A DNA stretch of 64,000 nt, from positions 2,418,001 through 2,482,000 of the forward strand of contig NZ_CP084742.1 of assembly GCF_020520285.1 (NCBI RefSeq). The letters are read 5' to 3'. The DNA is from Pseudomonas sp. L5B5 (lineage in GTDB: Bacteria > Pseudomonadota > Gammaproteobacteria > Pseudomonadales > Pseudomonadaceae). This document shows, piece by piece, positions 9,024 to 18,149 of this stretch; within the stretch, counting starts at the first letter, position 1, and each line of letters starts with the position of its first letter. A model generated the notes under the pieces. The model searched no databases and was not told where the DNA came from. It saw only the letters and a list, made by a program, of their open reading frames with translations. Made by a program: the position numbers and the translations under genes.

Positions 9024-9049
9024 AAAAACCCGGCCGGAGCCGGGTTTTT
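9024..9049. terminator. Rho-independent terminator after aroP2
   Basis: AAAAACCCGGC-CGGA-GCCGGGTTTTT, a GC stem with a tetraloop and A/T tracts on both sides, 18 bases past the aroP2 stop on the minus strand and upstream of arfB. It can act in both directions but mainly serves aroP2. Confidence 0.9.
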
Positions 9050-9066
9050 CGTTGCCCAGGCCGCGC

Positions 9067-10488
9067 CTACTTCAGCGAAGCACTGGCAGCCTGCAGCCCG
9101 TGCTGGGCCGCGCGCTTGTTCTTGATGCTGTAGCAGACCCACATGAAGACCAGCCACACCGGAATCGCGTACACCGATATCTGGATGCCCGGGATCATCA
9201 GCATGATGCCGAGGATGAACACCACGAACGCCAGGCAGACAAAGTTGCCGTAGGGATACCACAGGGCCTTGAACAGCGAAGTCTGGCCGGTGCGGTTCAT
9301 GTGCTGGCGGAACTTGAAGTGCGAGTAGCTGATCATCGCCCAGTTGATCACCAGGGTCGCCACCACCAGGGACATCAGCAGCTCCAGGGCATGCTGCGGG
9401 ATCAGGTAGTTGAGCACCACCGCAACGAAGGTCACCACCGCCGAAGCGAGGATCGAACGTACCGGCACACCGCGCTTGTCGATCTTGGCCAGGGCCTTGG
9501 GCGCATCACCCTGCTCGGCCATGCCCAGCAGCATGCGGCTGTTGCAGTAGGTGCCGCTGTTGTACACCGACAGCGCCGCGGTCAGGACCACGAAGTTGAG
9601 GATATGCGCTGCGGTGTTGCTGCCCAGCATCGAGAACACCTGGACGAACGGGCTGCCGCTGTAGGCATCGCCGGACGCATTGAGGGTGGTCAGCAGGGTG
9701 TCCCATGGCGTCAGCGACAGCAGCACCACCAGGGCGCCGATGTAGAAAATCAGGATGCGGTAGATCACCTGATTGATCGCCTTGGGGATCACGGTCTTGG
9801 GCTTGTCGGCTTCAGCTGCGGTGAAACCGAGCATTTCCAGGCCGCCGAAGGAGAACATGATGATCGCCATGGCCATCACCAGGCCGCTGACCCCATTGGG
9901 GAAGAAGCCGCCGTGGGACCACAGGTTGCTCACCGAAGCCTGCGGGCCGCCGTTGCCGCTGACCAACAGGTAGCTGCCCAGAGCGATCATGCCGACGATA
10001 GCCACGACCTTGATGATCGCGAACCAGAATTCGGCCTCGCCAAAGACCTTGACGTTGGCCAGGTTGATCGCGTTGATCATGACGAAGAACACAGCTGCCG
10101 AGGCCCAGGTCGGGACGTCCGGCCACCAGTAGTGGATGTACTTGCCGACCGCCGTCAACTCCGACATGCCCACCAGGATATAGAGAATCCAGCAGTTCCA
10201 GCCGGAGAGGAAGCCGGCGAAGCCGCCCCAGTACTTGTGCGCGAAATGGCTGAAGGAGCCGGCCACCGGCTCCTCGACGATCATCTCGCCCAGCTGGCGC
10301 ATGATCATGAAGGCGATGAAGCCACAGATGGCATAACCGAGAATCATCGATGGGCCGGCAGACTTGAGCACCCCGGCCGAACCCAGGAACAAGCCCGTAC
10401 CGATTGCGCCGCCCAGGGCGATCAACTGGATATGGCGATTTTTCAGGCCGCGTTTCAGCTCGCCTGACTGCGAGTTTTGTCCACTCAT
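9067..10488 (-). CDS. aroP2: Aromatic amino-acid permease (AroP/APC family)
   Basis: Proton-driven importer of Phe, Tyr and probably Trp, 473 residues from the ATG at 10488 ([20 protein letters not shown]). A TTG 18 bases earlier also opens the frame, but homologues start at MSGQ. About 12 membrane segments are visible. The APC signature [18 protein letters not shown] is at about residues 22-39 and [15 protein letters not shown], typical of the AroP/PheP branch, follows. Its place next to arfB and phhABC matches aroP2 of P. aeruginosa and fits substrate supply for PhhA. Confidence 0.92.
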   Translation of the reverse strand: MSGQNSQSGELKRGLKNRHIQLIALGGAIGTGLFLGSAGVLKSAGPSMILGYAICGFIAFMIMRQLGEMIVEEPVAGSFSHFAHKYWGGFAGFLSGWNCWILYILVGMSELTAVGKYIHYWWPDVPTWASAAVFFVMINAINLANVKVFGEAEFWFAIIKVVAIVGMIALGSYLLVSGNGGPQASVSNLWSHGGFFPNGVSGLVMAMAIIMFSFGGLEMLGFTAAEADKPKTVIPKAINQVIYRILIFYIGALVVLLSLTPWDTLLTTLNASGDAYSGSPFVQVFSMLGSNTAAHILNFVVLTAALSVYNSGTYCNSRMLLGMAEQGDAPKALAKIDKRGVPVRSILASAVVTFVAVVLNYLIPQHALELLMSLVVATLVINWAMISYSHFKFRQHMNRTGQTSLFKALWYPYGNFVCLAFVVFILGIMLMIPGIQISVYAIPVWLVFMWVCYSIKNKRAAQHGLQAASASLK

Positions 10489-11513
10489 GAAAACTGTCTC
10501 ACGCAAGGTTTGATGATATTTGCAGACGTTGCCGCCCGGTGAAGGCTTAAGCGGCGCGGATCAAACCCCAGCGCAGGCACCAGAAGTTCAGCGTTTTTCT
10601 AACGGTCATGCGTCACCTGTTTGTTTTTATCTGTGACGAAATCGAACCCGACGCGCTCGTGACGCGACGGAGTGAACAAGGTGGATAACCTTGAGTTTAT
10701 TGGTCCTGTACAGCTGTCTCGCGGCCCGTTCAGGCCAGCTGGGAACCGCTGTTCAGACGCAAAATGCGTGGTTACGCAGAGGGGTCACAGTTAAAACGCC
10801 GGGCATTGTACACCCCTGACCCCCTGCCGCCAGACATCGCTGTATCAGCGCGCCGGTAACCGGGATCTTGCGTGGCCTGCTCGATGCTCGGCATCGGCGG
10901 CAAAATAAGGGACGGACCGAGTGGGGTCGTCGGTGAAAAAGCGACGGTCATCGCTCTTCGAAGGGTATCGATGGAAGTCGGTTACGGCGTTCATTGCGCC
11001 TCCTTCTTGTTATGTACCTGTACGCAGGCAGGTGCACATCTCACCCTCCCAGGCTGCCTGGAACAAGCGGGCCAGGGCCTGCGGGGCGAGCCAGGCCAAC
11101 ATCTTTCGGAAGCTTTTCCTTACACGAGGCCGTCCATGTCTTATCTGCGGGGTAAAACCCAGTATTTCGTAAACTTCCCTTTACAGACCGTAACGTATAA
11201 TTGCCAGGTCAGTTCCTTTCCAAAGCCGCCAGCGAATTGACACTCCCGGCACTCCTTCCGCGAAGATTGCCTAGTCTTTTGTTTTATCGGGTTTAATTCT
11301 CAAGGAAAAATAGAAAATAAAGTTCAGCATAAAATAATCTAAATATTTTTTTGCACTTCAAAACAGCCTGAACTAGGTTTCCAGCCACTTGCCGGATCAG
11401 TCACCCGGCAAGCTCGAGGAGCGAATGGGCAGCTTCGGCAACTCTCCCGTTCACTGCTGTCGATCCGTTCCGCCAATGGACTGCCAAGCGTAATGTCATT
11501 CAGGAGAAGCACC
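10489..11513. other. 1-kb intergenic region with promoter elements, no convincing gene
   Basis: Divergent promoter region between aroP2 and the 45-residue peptide gene. Frames crossing it on the plus strand (for example 10872-11240) have no good ribosome site and no recognisable protein. The right third turns AT-rich (11260-11350), unlike its neighbours. A TyrR-box palindrome and a consensus TATAAT lie at 11168-11201. In P. aeruginosa hpd lies beyond aroP2 on this side (recalled), so this may be a junction where gene content was exchanged. Confidence 0.6.
11168..11201 (+). promoter_or_regulatory. TyrR/PhhR box plus consensus -10 box
   Basis: CGTAAA-CTTCCC-TTTACA at 11168-11185 matches 11 of 12 positions of TGTAAA-N6-TTTACA. 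A perfect TATAAT follows at 11196-11201. A transcript would start near 11208, leaving a leader of about 300 bases to the peptide gene at 11514. The box would cover the -35 region, centred near -31, one helical turn closer than expected for the phhA box, so PhhR might repress here or activate from an unusual position. Confidence 0.6.
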
Positions 11514-11651
11514 ATGCAAGCACTGGAACAAGACCTGGAAACCGAACTGCAACTGGACGACTGGTTCGAAGCGGCAACCCACGAGGCGGCCGTGGAAATG
11601 ATGCAAGCCGATGCCGTGGTGCCGTTCGGCACTGCCATGTGGCCAATGTAA
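11514..11651 (+). CDS. 45-residue peptide, possible RiPP-type precursor
   Basis: The ATG has an AGGAGAAGC ribosome site 4-5 bases upstream. The peptide begins MQALEQDLETELQLDDW, an acidic amphipathic section, and ends in the uncharged tail AVVPFGTAMWPM. A charged leader followed by a short aromatic and proline-containing C-terminus is the look of ribosomally made peptide precursors, but also of small regulatory proteins. It lies 62 bases before a metalloprotein gene with an even stronger ribosome site, so the two are probably one transcript. I do not recognise the family. Confidence 0.6.
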   Translation: MQALEQDLETELQLDDWFEAATHEAAVEMMQADAVVPFGTAMWPM

Positions 11652-11713
11652 GACGTCCGCGAGCCGGGGCGGGCCTGCCTGCCCCGGCCACCTTTGTCCT
11701 ACAGGGAGGTTTT

Positions 11714-12679
11714 ATGGACCAGACTCGCGCCATCCGTCATTTCCTGTACTACCTCGAACGGCACCCGGCCATGACCAGCCCGGGAACCGCCAAGGTGCTG
11801 ATCGGCCATACCGCCGAATACCAGGCCATGACCCTGGCCATCATTGAACAGGCTCGCCAGGCCACACCGCTGGCCATCAGCGCACTGCGCCTGGACCTGG
11901 AACCGACCGAGACCCTCGCCCGGGCAATCACCGAGTGTGATCTGTACATTTTCTTCTATGACTCCTCGACCCTGCCCCAGCCACGCCCGGACGGCCCGGA
12001 ATTCCTCCGTCCGCTGCATGGCCTGATGGCCGAACACTGGAAAAAATCCCTGCTGTTCAAGGATTACGGCGCGTACTTCTACGACACCTTCAGCATCGAG
12101 CCGCAGCGGATCGCCGACCTCAACGCAACCTTGATCCGGCGCCTGTCCCAGGCCAGCACCCTGAGCTTCAGCGATTCACAAGGCTCGTACTTCGAAGCCC
12201 CGCTGAATACGGTGAAGAAGTGGACCGACATCAATGGCGTGGGCAACTACGACCTGGCGCCAGGCGAAATCGCCACCCACAGCGACGAGATCAATGGCCA
12301 CGTGAAGTTCCTCGGTACCTTCCTCAGCACCATTCCCTTCGCCCGTAAATACGGGGTGTTGCAGGTGCCGCTGGAACTGTGGATCGAGAACTCGAGCATC
12401 CGCCAGGTGCAGACCCAAGTGCCCGGGCTGGCCAACGACTTCAACAAGTACCTGGATGCCAACCCGTCGAACCGGCGCATCGAGGAACTGGGAATAGGCA
12501 CCAACGAAGGCATCAAGTCATTGTATGGACGCAACTCCGGCTTCGAGGAGCGACACTGTGGCCTGCACCTGGGACTGGGCGGCGGCGCCAAGGGCAGCCA
12601 TCACCTGGACCTGATCTTCAGCTGCGGAGTCCTGGCGGCGGACAGCAAGCCGGTGTTCGACGGCCAATTCGCCTTCTAG
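11714..12679 (+). CDS. M29 aminopeptidase-like / NicX-like metalloprotein
   Basis: 321 residues from the ATG behind CAGGGAGGTTTT; an upstream GTG at 11639 would overlap the peptide gene. The C-terminal half resembles the M29 (AmpT/AmpS) fold: PGEIATHSDEINGHVKF with Glu185, ELGIGTNEG with Glu258, GLHLGLG with His285, and HHLDLIF with His297 and Asp299. These align with M29 metal ligands as I remember them, while the position of the catalytic Tyr is Ala292 and the loop between the two His is short. NicX, an iron dioxygenase of the same fold, shows that such proteins need not be peptidases. The N-terminal half is not recognised. It may act on the upstream peptide (inference). Confidence 0.65.
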   Translation: MDQTRAIRHFLYYLERHPAMTSPGTAKVLIGHTAEYQAMTLAIIEQARQATPLAISALRLDLEPTETLARAITECDLYIFFYDSSTLPQPRPDGPEFLRPLHGLMAEHWKKSLLFKDYGAYFYDTFSIEPQRIADLNATLIRRLSQASTLSFSDSQGSYFEAPLNTVKKWTDINGVGNYDLAPGEIATHSDEINGHVKFLGTFLSTIPFARKYGVLQVPLELWIENSSIRQVQTQVPGLANDFNKYLDANPSNRRIEELGIGTNEGIKSLYGRNSGFEERHCGLHLGLGGGAKGSHHLDLIFSCGVLAADSKPVFDGQFAF

Positions 12680-12714
12680 CGGATCCCCACCAGCTCCCGG
12701 GAAGAATTGCAGGC

Positions 12715-12748
12715 AAAAAAAACGCCAACCCGAAGGTTGGCGTTTTTT
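12715..12748. terminator. Bidirectional terminator between the M29-like gene and rluB
   Basis: AAAAAAAACGCCAACC-CGAA-GGTTGGCGTTTTTT: an 8-bp GC-rich stem extended by A:T pairs, with T-runs in both readings. It serves the plus-strand peptide/M29-like unit and minus-strand rluB. Confidence 0.93.
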
Positions 12749-12761
12749 ATCCGGGCAGAGA

Positions 12762-13943
12762 CTACTCCGGCTTGCGACGGCCAAAGCCCGGGCGCTGGCC
12801 ACTACCGGCCGGTGCGCCACGGCGCTTGCCGGACGGCCCGTCCTGATCCAGCCCAGGGCTTGGACGCTTGGACTTGGGCGCCGGGCGCTTGGTGTCCGCC
12901 GGACGCTCGGCGACCGGAGTGCCGCGACCGGCAACTGGACGTGGCGCCCGTGGTGCGCGCTCGCCGTCCTGGCGGCCAGCCGGCTTGCGACCGGGGCGTT
13001 CGCCTTCGAGTTGTGGCTCACGAGAAGCACGCGGCGAGGCCGGGGCACCGTTGGCCGGACGCAGGGTGCGCACGCGCTCGCTCTTGCCCACCGGACGCGA
13101 GGATTTGCGCTGCATGCGCTCCAGCCGGTCCTTGGACTTGGCATTGAGCTGCGGCATGGCAACCGGCGTCAGGCCGACTTCGGCACTGAGCACGTTGACC
13201 TCATGCTGGCTCATTTCGCGCCAGCGGCCCATGGGCAGGTCGGAATTGAGGAACACCGGACCAAAACGCACGCGCTTCAGGCGGCTGACCACCAGGCCCT
13301 GGGACTCCCAGAGGCGACGCACCTCACGGTTACGCCCTTCCATCACCACGCAGTGATACCAATGGTTGAAGCCTTCCCCACCGGGTGCCTGCTGGATGTC
13401 GGTGAACTTGGCAGGGCCGTCCTCGAGCATCACACCGGCCTTGAGGCGGGCGATCATCTCGTCGTCGACTTCGCCACGGACACGGACCGCATACTCGCGA
13501 TCCATCTCGAAGGACGGGTGCATCAGGCGGTTGGCCAGCTCGCCGTCGGTGGTGAACATCAAAAGGCCGGTGGTATTGATGTCCAGGCGACCGATGTTGA
13601 TCCAGCGGCCTTCGCGTGGGCGTGGCAACTTGTCGAATACGGTGGGGCGGCCCTCGGGATCGTCGCGGGTGCAGATCTCGCCGTCGGGCTTGTTGTACAT
13701 GATCACGCGGCGCACTGACTCGGCGGCCTCTTCGCGCTTGATCACCTTGCCATCGATGGTGATGGCGTCGTGCAGGTCGACGCGCAGGCCCAGGGTGGCC
13801 TGAGTGCCGTTGACCTTGATGCGGCCCTGGCTGATCCAGGACTCGACGTCGCGGCGCGAGCCGACACCAATGCGGGCGAGAACTTTCTGCAGCTTCTCGC
13901 CGGACGGACGGATTTCCTGGTCGTTCTGGTCTTTATCGCTCAT
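12762..13943 (-). CDS. rluB: 23S rRNA pseudouridine-2605 synthase RluB
   Basis: Isomerises U2605 of 23S rRNA. An S4 RNA-binding domain (about residues 15-62, EKLQKVLARIGVGSRRDVE) precedes the RsuA/RluB catalytic domain with Asp121 in GRLDINTTGLLMF. The catalytic part ends near 250. A long tail to residue 393 is rich in Arg, Lys and Pro and looks disordered, longer than in E. coli RluB and typical of pseudomonads. It follows scpB on the same strand after 187 bases. Confidence 0.95.
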   Translation of the reverse strand: MSDKDQNDQEIRPSGEKLQKVLARIGVGSRRDVESWISQGRIKVNGTQATLGLRVDLHDAITIDGKVIKREEAAESVRRVIMYNKPDGEICTRDDPEGRPTVFDKLPRPREGRWINIGRLDINTTGLLMFTTDGELANRLMHPSFEMDREYAVRVRGEVDDEMIARLKAGVMLEDGPAKFTDIQQAPGGEGFNHWYHCVVMEGRNREVRRLWESQGLVVSRLKRVRFGPVFLNSDLPMGRWREMSQHEVNVLSAEVGLTPVAMPQLNAKSKDRLERMQRKSSRPVGKSERVRTLRPANGAPASPRASREPQLEGERPGRKPAGRQDGERAPRAPRPVAGRGTPVAERPADTKRPAPKSKRPSPGLDQDGPSGKRRGAPAGSGQRPGFGRRKPE

Positions 13944-14130
13944 CTGGGCACCTCCCGGTGTATCGCTTCAGGCCGAGCAGCCTGAAGGCATGGAAACAGG
14001 TTCTGTGGCGACGGACTCGCCAAAGGGTCGCGAATCATACGCTCATGACGATGGTTGCGCATCACAGACTAGTCGATTAGTCGACACCCAGAGGGTTTTC
14101 CGCTGGCCGGCCACCCCGCACCACCGCGGC

Positions 14131-15129
14131 TCAATCCTCTTGCAGGCGCCGCTCCTGCTCGATGGCTTCGGCCAGGGCCAGGGCTTCGGCCTCTTCCTCG
14201 CTCAACTGGGGCTCCAACGCGGCGACGGCGGCCAACAGCTTGGTCCGAGCCTCGGCGACACCCAGCACATCTTGCGCAACGTCCTCAGGCCGCTCGTCCA
14301 CCACGGTGTCCGGGACTGGCTCGTGCAGCCCATCAGCGACAAGCCCCGAGGAAGGTTCCTGCTCCGTGCCTGCGACCAGCTCCTGCGGTTCGAACGAGGC
14401 GTCCGCTTCAAGGCCATCACGGTGCACATCGTCGAAATCGGTCTTGAGCCCCTCCTCCATGGAGTCCAGTTCCAGCAACAGGGTATGGAAGCTGGTTTCC
14501 TCGGCGGGTGCCTCGGGCTCGGCGCTGGCGTCGGCCAGTTGCTGCAAGTGCTCTGGAACCGGGACATCGTCGAACTCCAGCACCGGTTCGGTCTCCATTT
14601 CCCGCAACTCGGCCAGGGGCGGCAGCTCATCGAGGCTCTTGAGGTTGAAGTGATCGAGAAAAGCCTTGGTGGTGGCGAACATCGCCGGTTTGCCAGGCAC
14701 GTCGCGATACCCCACCACCCGGATCCACTCGCGCTCGATCAGGGTCTTGACGATGTTGCTGTTGACCGCCACGCCGCGCACATCCTCGATCTCGCCCCGT
14801 GTGATGGGCTGGCGGTAGGCGATCAGGGCCATGGTTTCCAGCAGTGCACGGGAATAGCGCTGGGGCCGCTCCTCCCAAAGGCGACCGACCCAGGGGGCGA
14901 ACTTCTCGCGGATCTGCAGGCGATAGCCCGAGGCGACCTCCTTGAGTTCGAAGGCCCGCCCCTCGCAGGACTTGCCCAACAGTGCCAGGGCCTTCTTGAA
15001 GACCGCCGGGCCGGGCCGCTCGGCTTCCTCGAACAGCTCGAAAAGACGCTCCATGGACTGCGGTTTTCCCGAAGCCAACAGGAAGGCTTCGAGCAGGGAG
15101 GCCAGCTCGCGGGGTTCGTTCAGATTCAT
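14131..15129 (-). CDS. scpB: Segregation and condensation protein ScpB
   Basis: Partner of the SMC-kleisin condensin-like complex; ScpB dimers bind ScpA. The 332 residues comprise two winged-helix units in the first ~190 (LASLLEAFLLASGKPQSMERLFELF at the start; YSRALLETMALIAYRQPITRGEIEDVRG, the family signature, near residues 95-122). An acidic Glu/Asp-rich extension of about 140 residues follows; most ScpB proteins stop near 200. The start is 12 bases after the scpA stop, so the pair is co-translated. Confidence 0.95.
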   Translation of the reverse strand: MNLNEPRELASLLEAFLLASGKPQSMERLFELFEEAERPGPAVFKKALALLGKSCEGRAFELKEVASGYRLQIREKFAPWVGRLWEERPQRYSRALLETMALIAYRQPITRGEIEDVRGVAVNSNIVKTLIEREWIRVVGYRDVPGKPAMFATTKAFLDHFNLKSLDELPPLAELREMETEPVLEFDDVPVPEHLQQLADASAEPEAPAEETSFHTLLLELDSMEEGLKTDFDDVHRDGLEADASFEPQELVAGTEQEPSSGLVADGLHEPVPDTVVDERPEDVAQDVLGVAEARTKLLAAVAALEPQLSEEEAEALALAEAIEQERRLQED

Positions 15130-15141
15130 GATTTAAGCTCG

Positions 15142-15960
15142 TTATTCGGCTCGTGCCCGTACATGGATGGCCGCAAAGGGCTCATTCTGCACCAGCTCGA
15201 CCAGGGATTCCTTGACCAGCTCGAGGACCGCCATGAAGGTCACCACCACCCCCAAACGCCCTTCCTCGGCGGTGAACAGCTCGACAAAGGGCACGAAACC
15301 GCCGCCCTTGAGGCGCTCGAGCACATCGCTCATGCGTTCACGAGTGGACAGGGCCTCGCGGCTGACCTGGTGGCTTTCGAACATGTCGCCGCGGCGCAAG
15401 ACCTCGGCCATCGACATCAGCACCTCTTCCAGCGCCACATCAGGCAACAACTTGCGTACCTGGGCCTGCGGGGCATCGAGCTTGGGCACCAGCACATCGC
15501 GGCCTACCCGGCTCAGTTCGTCGATGCCCTCGGCTGCGGCCTTGAAGCGCTCGTATTCCTGCAGGCGGCGGATCAGCTCGGCCCGGGGGTCGTGCTCCTC
15601 TTCCTCGATCTCGGCCGAGCGCGGCAGGAGCATGCGCGACTTGATCTCCGCCAGCATCGCGGCCATCACCAAGTACTCGGCGGCCAGTTCCAGGCGCACC
15701 GACTGCATCAGTTCCACATACCCCATGTACTGGCGAGTGATCTCGGCTACCGGGATGTCGAGGATGTCGATGTTCTGTTTGCGGATCAGGTACAGCAGCA
15801 GGTCCAGAGGGCCTTCGAAGGCTTCGAGGAAAACCTCCAGGGCATCGGGCGGGATGTACAGGTCCTGGGGCATTTCCATGACCGCCTGGCCGTATACCAT
15901 GGCGAATGGCAGCTCCTGCTGGGCGCCGGCCTGCTCGTCGACGGGTTCCACTGCGGACAT
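15142..15960 (-). CDS. scpA: Segregation and condensation protein ScpA (kleisin)
   Basis: Kleisin subunit bridging the SMC-type dimer. The family N-terminus FEGPLDLLLYLIRKQNIDILDIPVAEITRQY lies at about residues 48-78 after an N-terminal extension. The middle is acidic (AEIEEEEHDP) and the C-terminal winged helix ends near residue 270. The scpA start directly abuts the stop of the upstream YciO-type gene (15961), indicating one operon: PHP phosphatase, YciO-type, scpA, scpB, with rluB after it. Confidence 0.95.
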   Translation of the reverse strand: MSAVEPVDEQAGAQQELPFAMVYGQAVMEMPQDLYIPPDALEVFLEAFEGPLDLLLYLIRKQNIDILDIPVAEITRQYMGYVELMQSVRLELAAEYLVMAAMLAEIKSRMLLPRSAEIEEEEHDPRAELIRRLQEYERFKAAAEGIDELSRVGRDVLVPKLDAPQAQVRKLLPDVALEEVLMSMAEVLRRGDMFESHQVSREALSTRERMSDVLERLKGGGFVPFVELFTAEEGRLGVVVTFMAVLELVKESLVELVQNEPFAAIHVRARAE

Positions 15961-16590
15961 CTAGGCCTCGGCCATGAAGGGCGCAGGATCGCCGCAACCG
16001 ACACGAATCACTTGCGGCTCGCCATCGGCAAGGCTGATCACAGTGGAAGATTCGGTGCTGCCGAAACCGCCATCGATGATCAGGTCCACCTGGTGCTCCA
16101 GCAACTGGCGCATTTCATGAGGGTCGCTCAAGGCCTCGGTGTCACCGGGCATGATCAGGCTGACGCTCATGAGCGGCTCGCCCAGTTCGGCCAGCAACGC
16201 CAGGGCAATGGGGTTGCTGGGAACCCGCAAGCCGATGGTGCGGCGCTTGGGATGCAACAGCAGGCGCGGCACTTCCCGGGTGGCATTGAGGATGAAGGTG
16301 TAAGGCCCCGGCACATGGGCCTTGAGCAGGCGAAAGGTACCGGTGTCGATCTTGGCGAACAGGCCCAGTTGCGAAAGATCACTGCAGATCAGCGCAAAAT
16401 TGTGCTTGTCGTCCAGCTGACGCAGGCGCCGTACCCGTTCGATCGCGCCTTTGTCGCCCATCTGGCAGGCAATGGCGTAGGAGGAATCCGTGGGATAGAT
16501 CACCACGCCACCGCCGCGAATGATCTCCACAGCCTGCTTGATCAGCCGTGGCTGCGGGTTTTCCGGGTGGATCTGGAAAAATTGACTCAC
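15961..16590 (-). CDS. YciO-type Sua5/YrdC family protein
   Basis: Member of the threonylcarbamoyl-AMP synthase superfamily, closest in wording to E. coli YciO. It has [20 protein letters not shown] at the start, a [14 protein letters not shown] strand, the ATP/tRNA pocket segment [11 protein letters not shown] and [16 protein letters not shown]. YciO homologues begin at the SQFF methionine, so I take the GTG at 16590 (209 residues). An ATG at 16626 would add 12 residues and overlap the upstream gene by 23 bases. Whether it makes threonylcarbamoyl-AMP is unsure, since the true TsaC is usually another gene. Confidence 0.9.
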   Translation of the reverse strand: MSQFFQIHPENPQPRLIKQAVEIIRGGGVVIYPTDSSYAIACQMGDKGAIERVRRLRQLDDKHNFALICSDLSQLGLFAKIDTGTFRLLKAHVPGPYTFILNATREVPRLLLHPKRRTIGLRVPSNPIALALLAELGEPLMSVSLIMPGDTEALSDPHEMRQLLEHQVDLIIDGGFGSTESSTVISLADGEPQVIRVGCGDPAPFMAEA

Positions 16591-16603
16591 TGTCTCTACC
16601 TGC

Positions 16604-17464
16604 TCAGGCGGCAATAATTGGCTCATGTTTGAACCGACACCAAAGTGGCGGCAGGTCCTCCGGGACCGGGCGGTACTCACCGATCTCGGACCAGCCCCCC
16701 GGGCCATGAAAGTCACTGCCGGCGCTGACCAGCAGTCCGAATTCACGGGCAAGGATGGACAGGCTGCCCACTTGCTCCGCTGGTTGGTGACCGTTGACCA
16801 CTTCGATGGCGTGGCCACCGGCTTGAATATAGTCGGCAATCAAGCGGCGACGCTTGCTGCGGGTAAAATCGTAGTGCCAGGGATGGGCGAGGCTGACCCA
16901 GGCGCCGGACTCGCGCAATGTCCCGACGGTTTCTTCAAGGGTCGGCCAATGCTGCTTGACGTCACCCAGCTTGCCGGCGCCGAGCCACTTGCGAAACGCT
17001 TCGGCACGATCCTTGACGAATCCGGCACGCACCAGGTAATCGGCGAAATGCGGGCGTGCCGGGGCGTTGCCGCTGTCGCCCAGCCCCTGCTGGATCGCCC
17101 GGGCACCTTCGAGGGCCCCCGGCATGCCCTTGAGGGCCAGCTTGCGACTGATTTCCTGGGCACGCAGCCAACGCCCCTCGTGCAACTTGCCGATTGCCTC
17201 CACCAGCGCCGGGGCGTCAACGTCGAAGCCATAACCCAGTACATGGATGGTGGCGCCACCCCACGTACAGGACAATTCGACGCCATTGACCAGTTGCATG
17301 CCCAACGCCCGGGCAGCCTCGTGCGCCTCGGCCAAGCCCTCGACGGTGTCGTGGTCGGTCAGGGACAGGATTCGCACGCCTTTTTCATACGCCCGGGCAA
17401 CCACCACCGCAGGCGCCAGGGCGCCATCGGAAGCGGTGCTGTGGCAGTGCAAATCAACGTTCAC
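16604..17464 (-). CDS. PHP-domain phosphoesterase (YciV/RNase AM type)
   Basis: Probable 3',5'-nucleotide bisphosphatase / 5'-3' exonuclease related to E. coli YciV (Rnm), which trims rRNA 5' ends. Metal-binding motifs of the PHP fold are clear: [12 protein letters not shown] at the start, [11 protein letters not shown] about 35 residues later, [11 protein letters not shown], and [11 protein letters not shown] near the end. The start is taken as GTG at 17464 (286 residues); a TTG at 17482 would add six. It is divergent from yciB with 87 bases between. Confidence 0.9.
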   Translation of the reverse strand: MNVDLHCHSTASDGALAPAVVVARAYEKGVRILSLTDHDTVEGLAEAHEAARALGMQLVNGVELSCTWGGATIHVLGYGFDVDAPALVEAIGKLHEGRWLRAQEISRKLALKGMPGALEGARAIQQGLGDSGNAPARPHFADYLVRAGFVKDRAEAFRKWLGAGKLGDVKQHWPTLEETVGTLRESGAWVSLAHPWHYDFTRSKRRRLIADYIQAGGHAIEVVNGHQPAEQVGSLSILAREFGLLVSAGSDFHGPGGWSEIGEYRPVPEDLPPLWCRFKHEPIIAA

Positions 17465-17551
17465 GGGACGATAAAACCTCAAATCAGCTGGCGCTTTCGC
17501 TACCTGGGATGTTTGTTATTATGCCGACACATCCTGCTTCTGGCTGCCACT

Positions 17552-18148
17552 GTGAAACAATTCATCGACTTCATCCCGCTGTTCCTGTTTTTCATCGTCT
17601 ACAAAATCGACCCACGCGTCGTCGACCTTGCCGGTCACGAAGTCACCCTGGGCGGTATCTACAGCGCCACGGCAGTGCTGATCATCAGTTCCCTGGTGGT
17701 CTACGGCGCCCTGTTCATCTCCCAGCGCAAGCTGGAAAAAAGCCAGTGGCTGACCCTGGTCGCCTGCCTGGTGTTCGGTAGCCTGACCCTGGCCTTCCAC
17801 AGCGAAACCTTCCTCAAGTGGAAAGCTCCGGTGGTCAACTGGTTGTTCGCCCTGGCCTTCATCGGCAGCCATTTCATCGGCGACCGCCTGCTGATCAAGC
17901 GCATCATGGGCCACGCCCTGAGCCTGCCGGACGCAGTGTGGACCCGCCTGAACATCGCCTGGATCGCCTTCTTCGTGTTCTGCGGCGCTGCCAACCTGTT
18001 CGTCGCCTTCACGTTCCAGAGCATCTGGGTCGACTTCAAGGTCTTCGGCAGCCTGGGCATGACCGTGCTGTTCCTGGTGGGCCAGGGCATCTACCTGTCG
18101 CGCCATTTGCATGACACCGATTCCACCACGCCGAAAACCGAGGACTGA
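17552..18148 (+). CDS. yciB: Inner-membrane septation protein YciB (IspZ)
   Basis: Polytopic membrane protein linked to cell-envelope integrity and septation, 198 residues with about five hydrophobic segments. It has the family start [18 protein letters not shown] and the core [32 protein letters not shown]. The start codon is GTG at 17552; no ATG fits. It overlaps nothing upstream, and the yciI ATG follows its TGA after one base, so the two are co-transcribed. Confidence 0.95.
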   Translation: MKQFIDFIPLFLFFIVYKIDPRVVDLAGHEVTLGGIYSATAVLIISSLVVYGALFISQRKLEKSQWLTLVACLVFGSLTLAFHSETFLKWKAPVVNWLFALAFIGSHFIGDRLLIKRIMGHALSLPDAVWTRLNIAWIAFFVFCGAANLFVAFTFQSIWVDFKVFGSLGMTVLFLVGQGIYLSRHLHDTDSTTPKTED

Positions 18149-18149
18149 C

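Noticed and set aside
10872..11240. 122-codon frame in the gap right of aroP2
   Set aside because: No ribosome site and it crosses the TyrR box and -10 box; protein sequence has no family features.
13804..16617. Very long plus-strand open frame of over 900 codons
   Set aside because: It lies opposite rluB, scpB and scpA and reads as low-complexity Gln/His/Leu-rich protein, a common effect of high-GC codon usage on the opposite strand.
16625..17551. Long plus-strand frame running into yciB
   Set aside because: It is antisense to the PHP phosphatase and YciO-type genes, which have full family motifs; yciB itself starts at the GTG at 17552.
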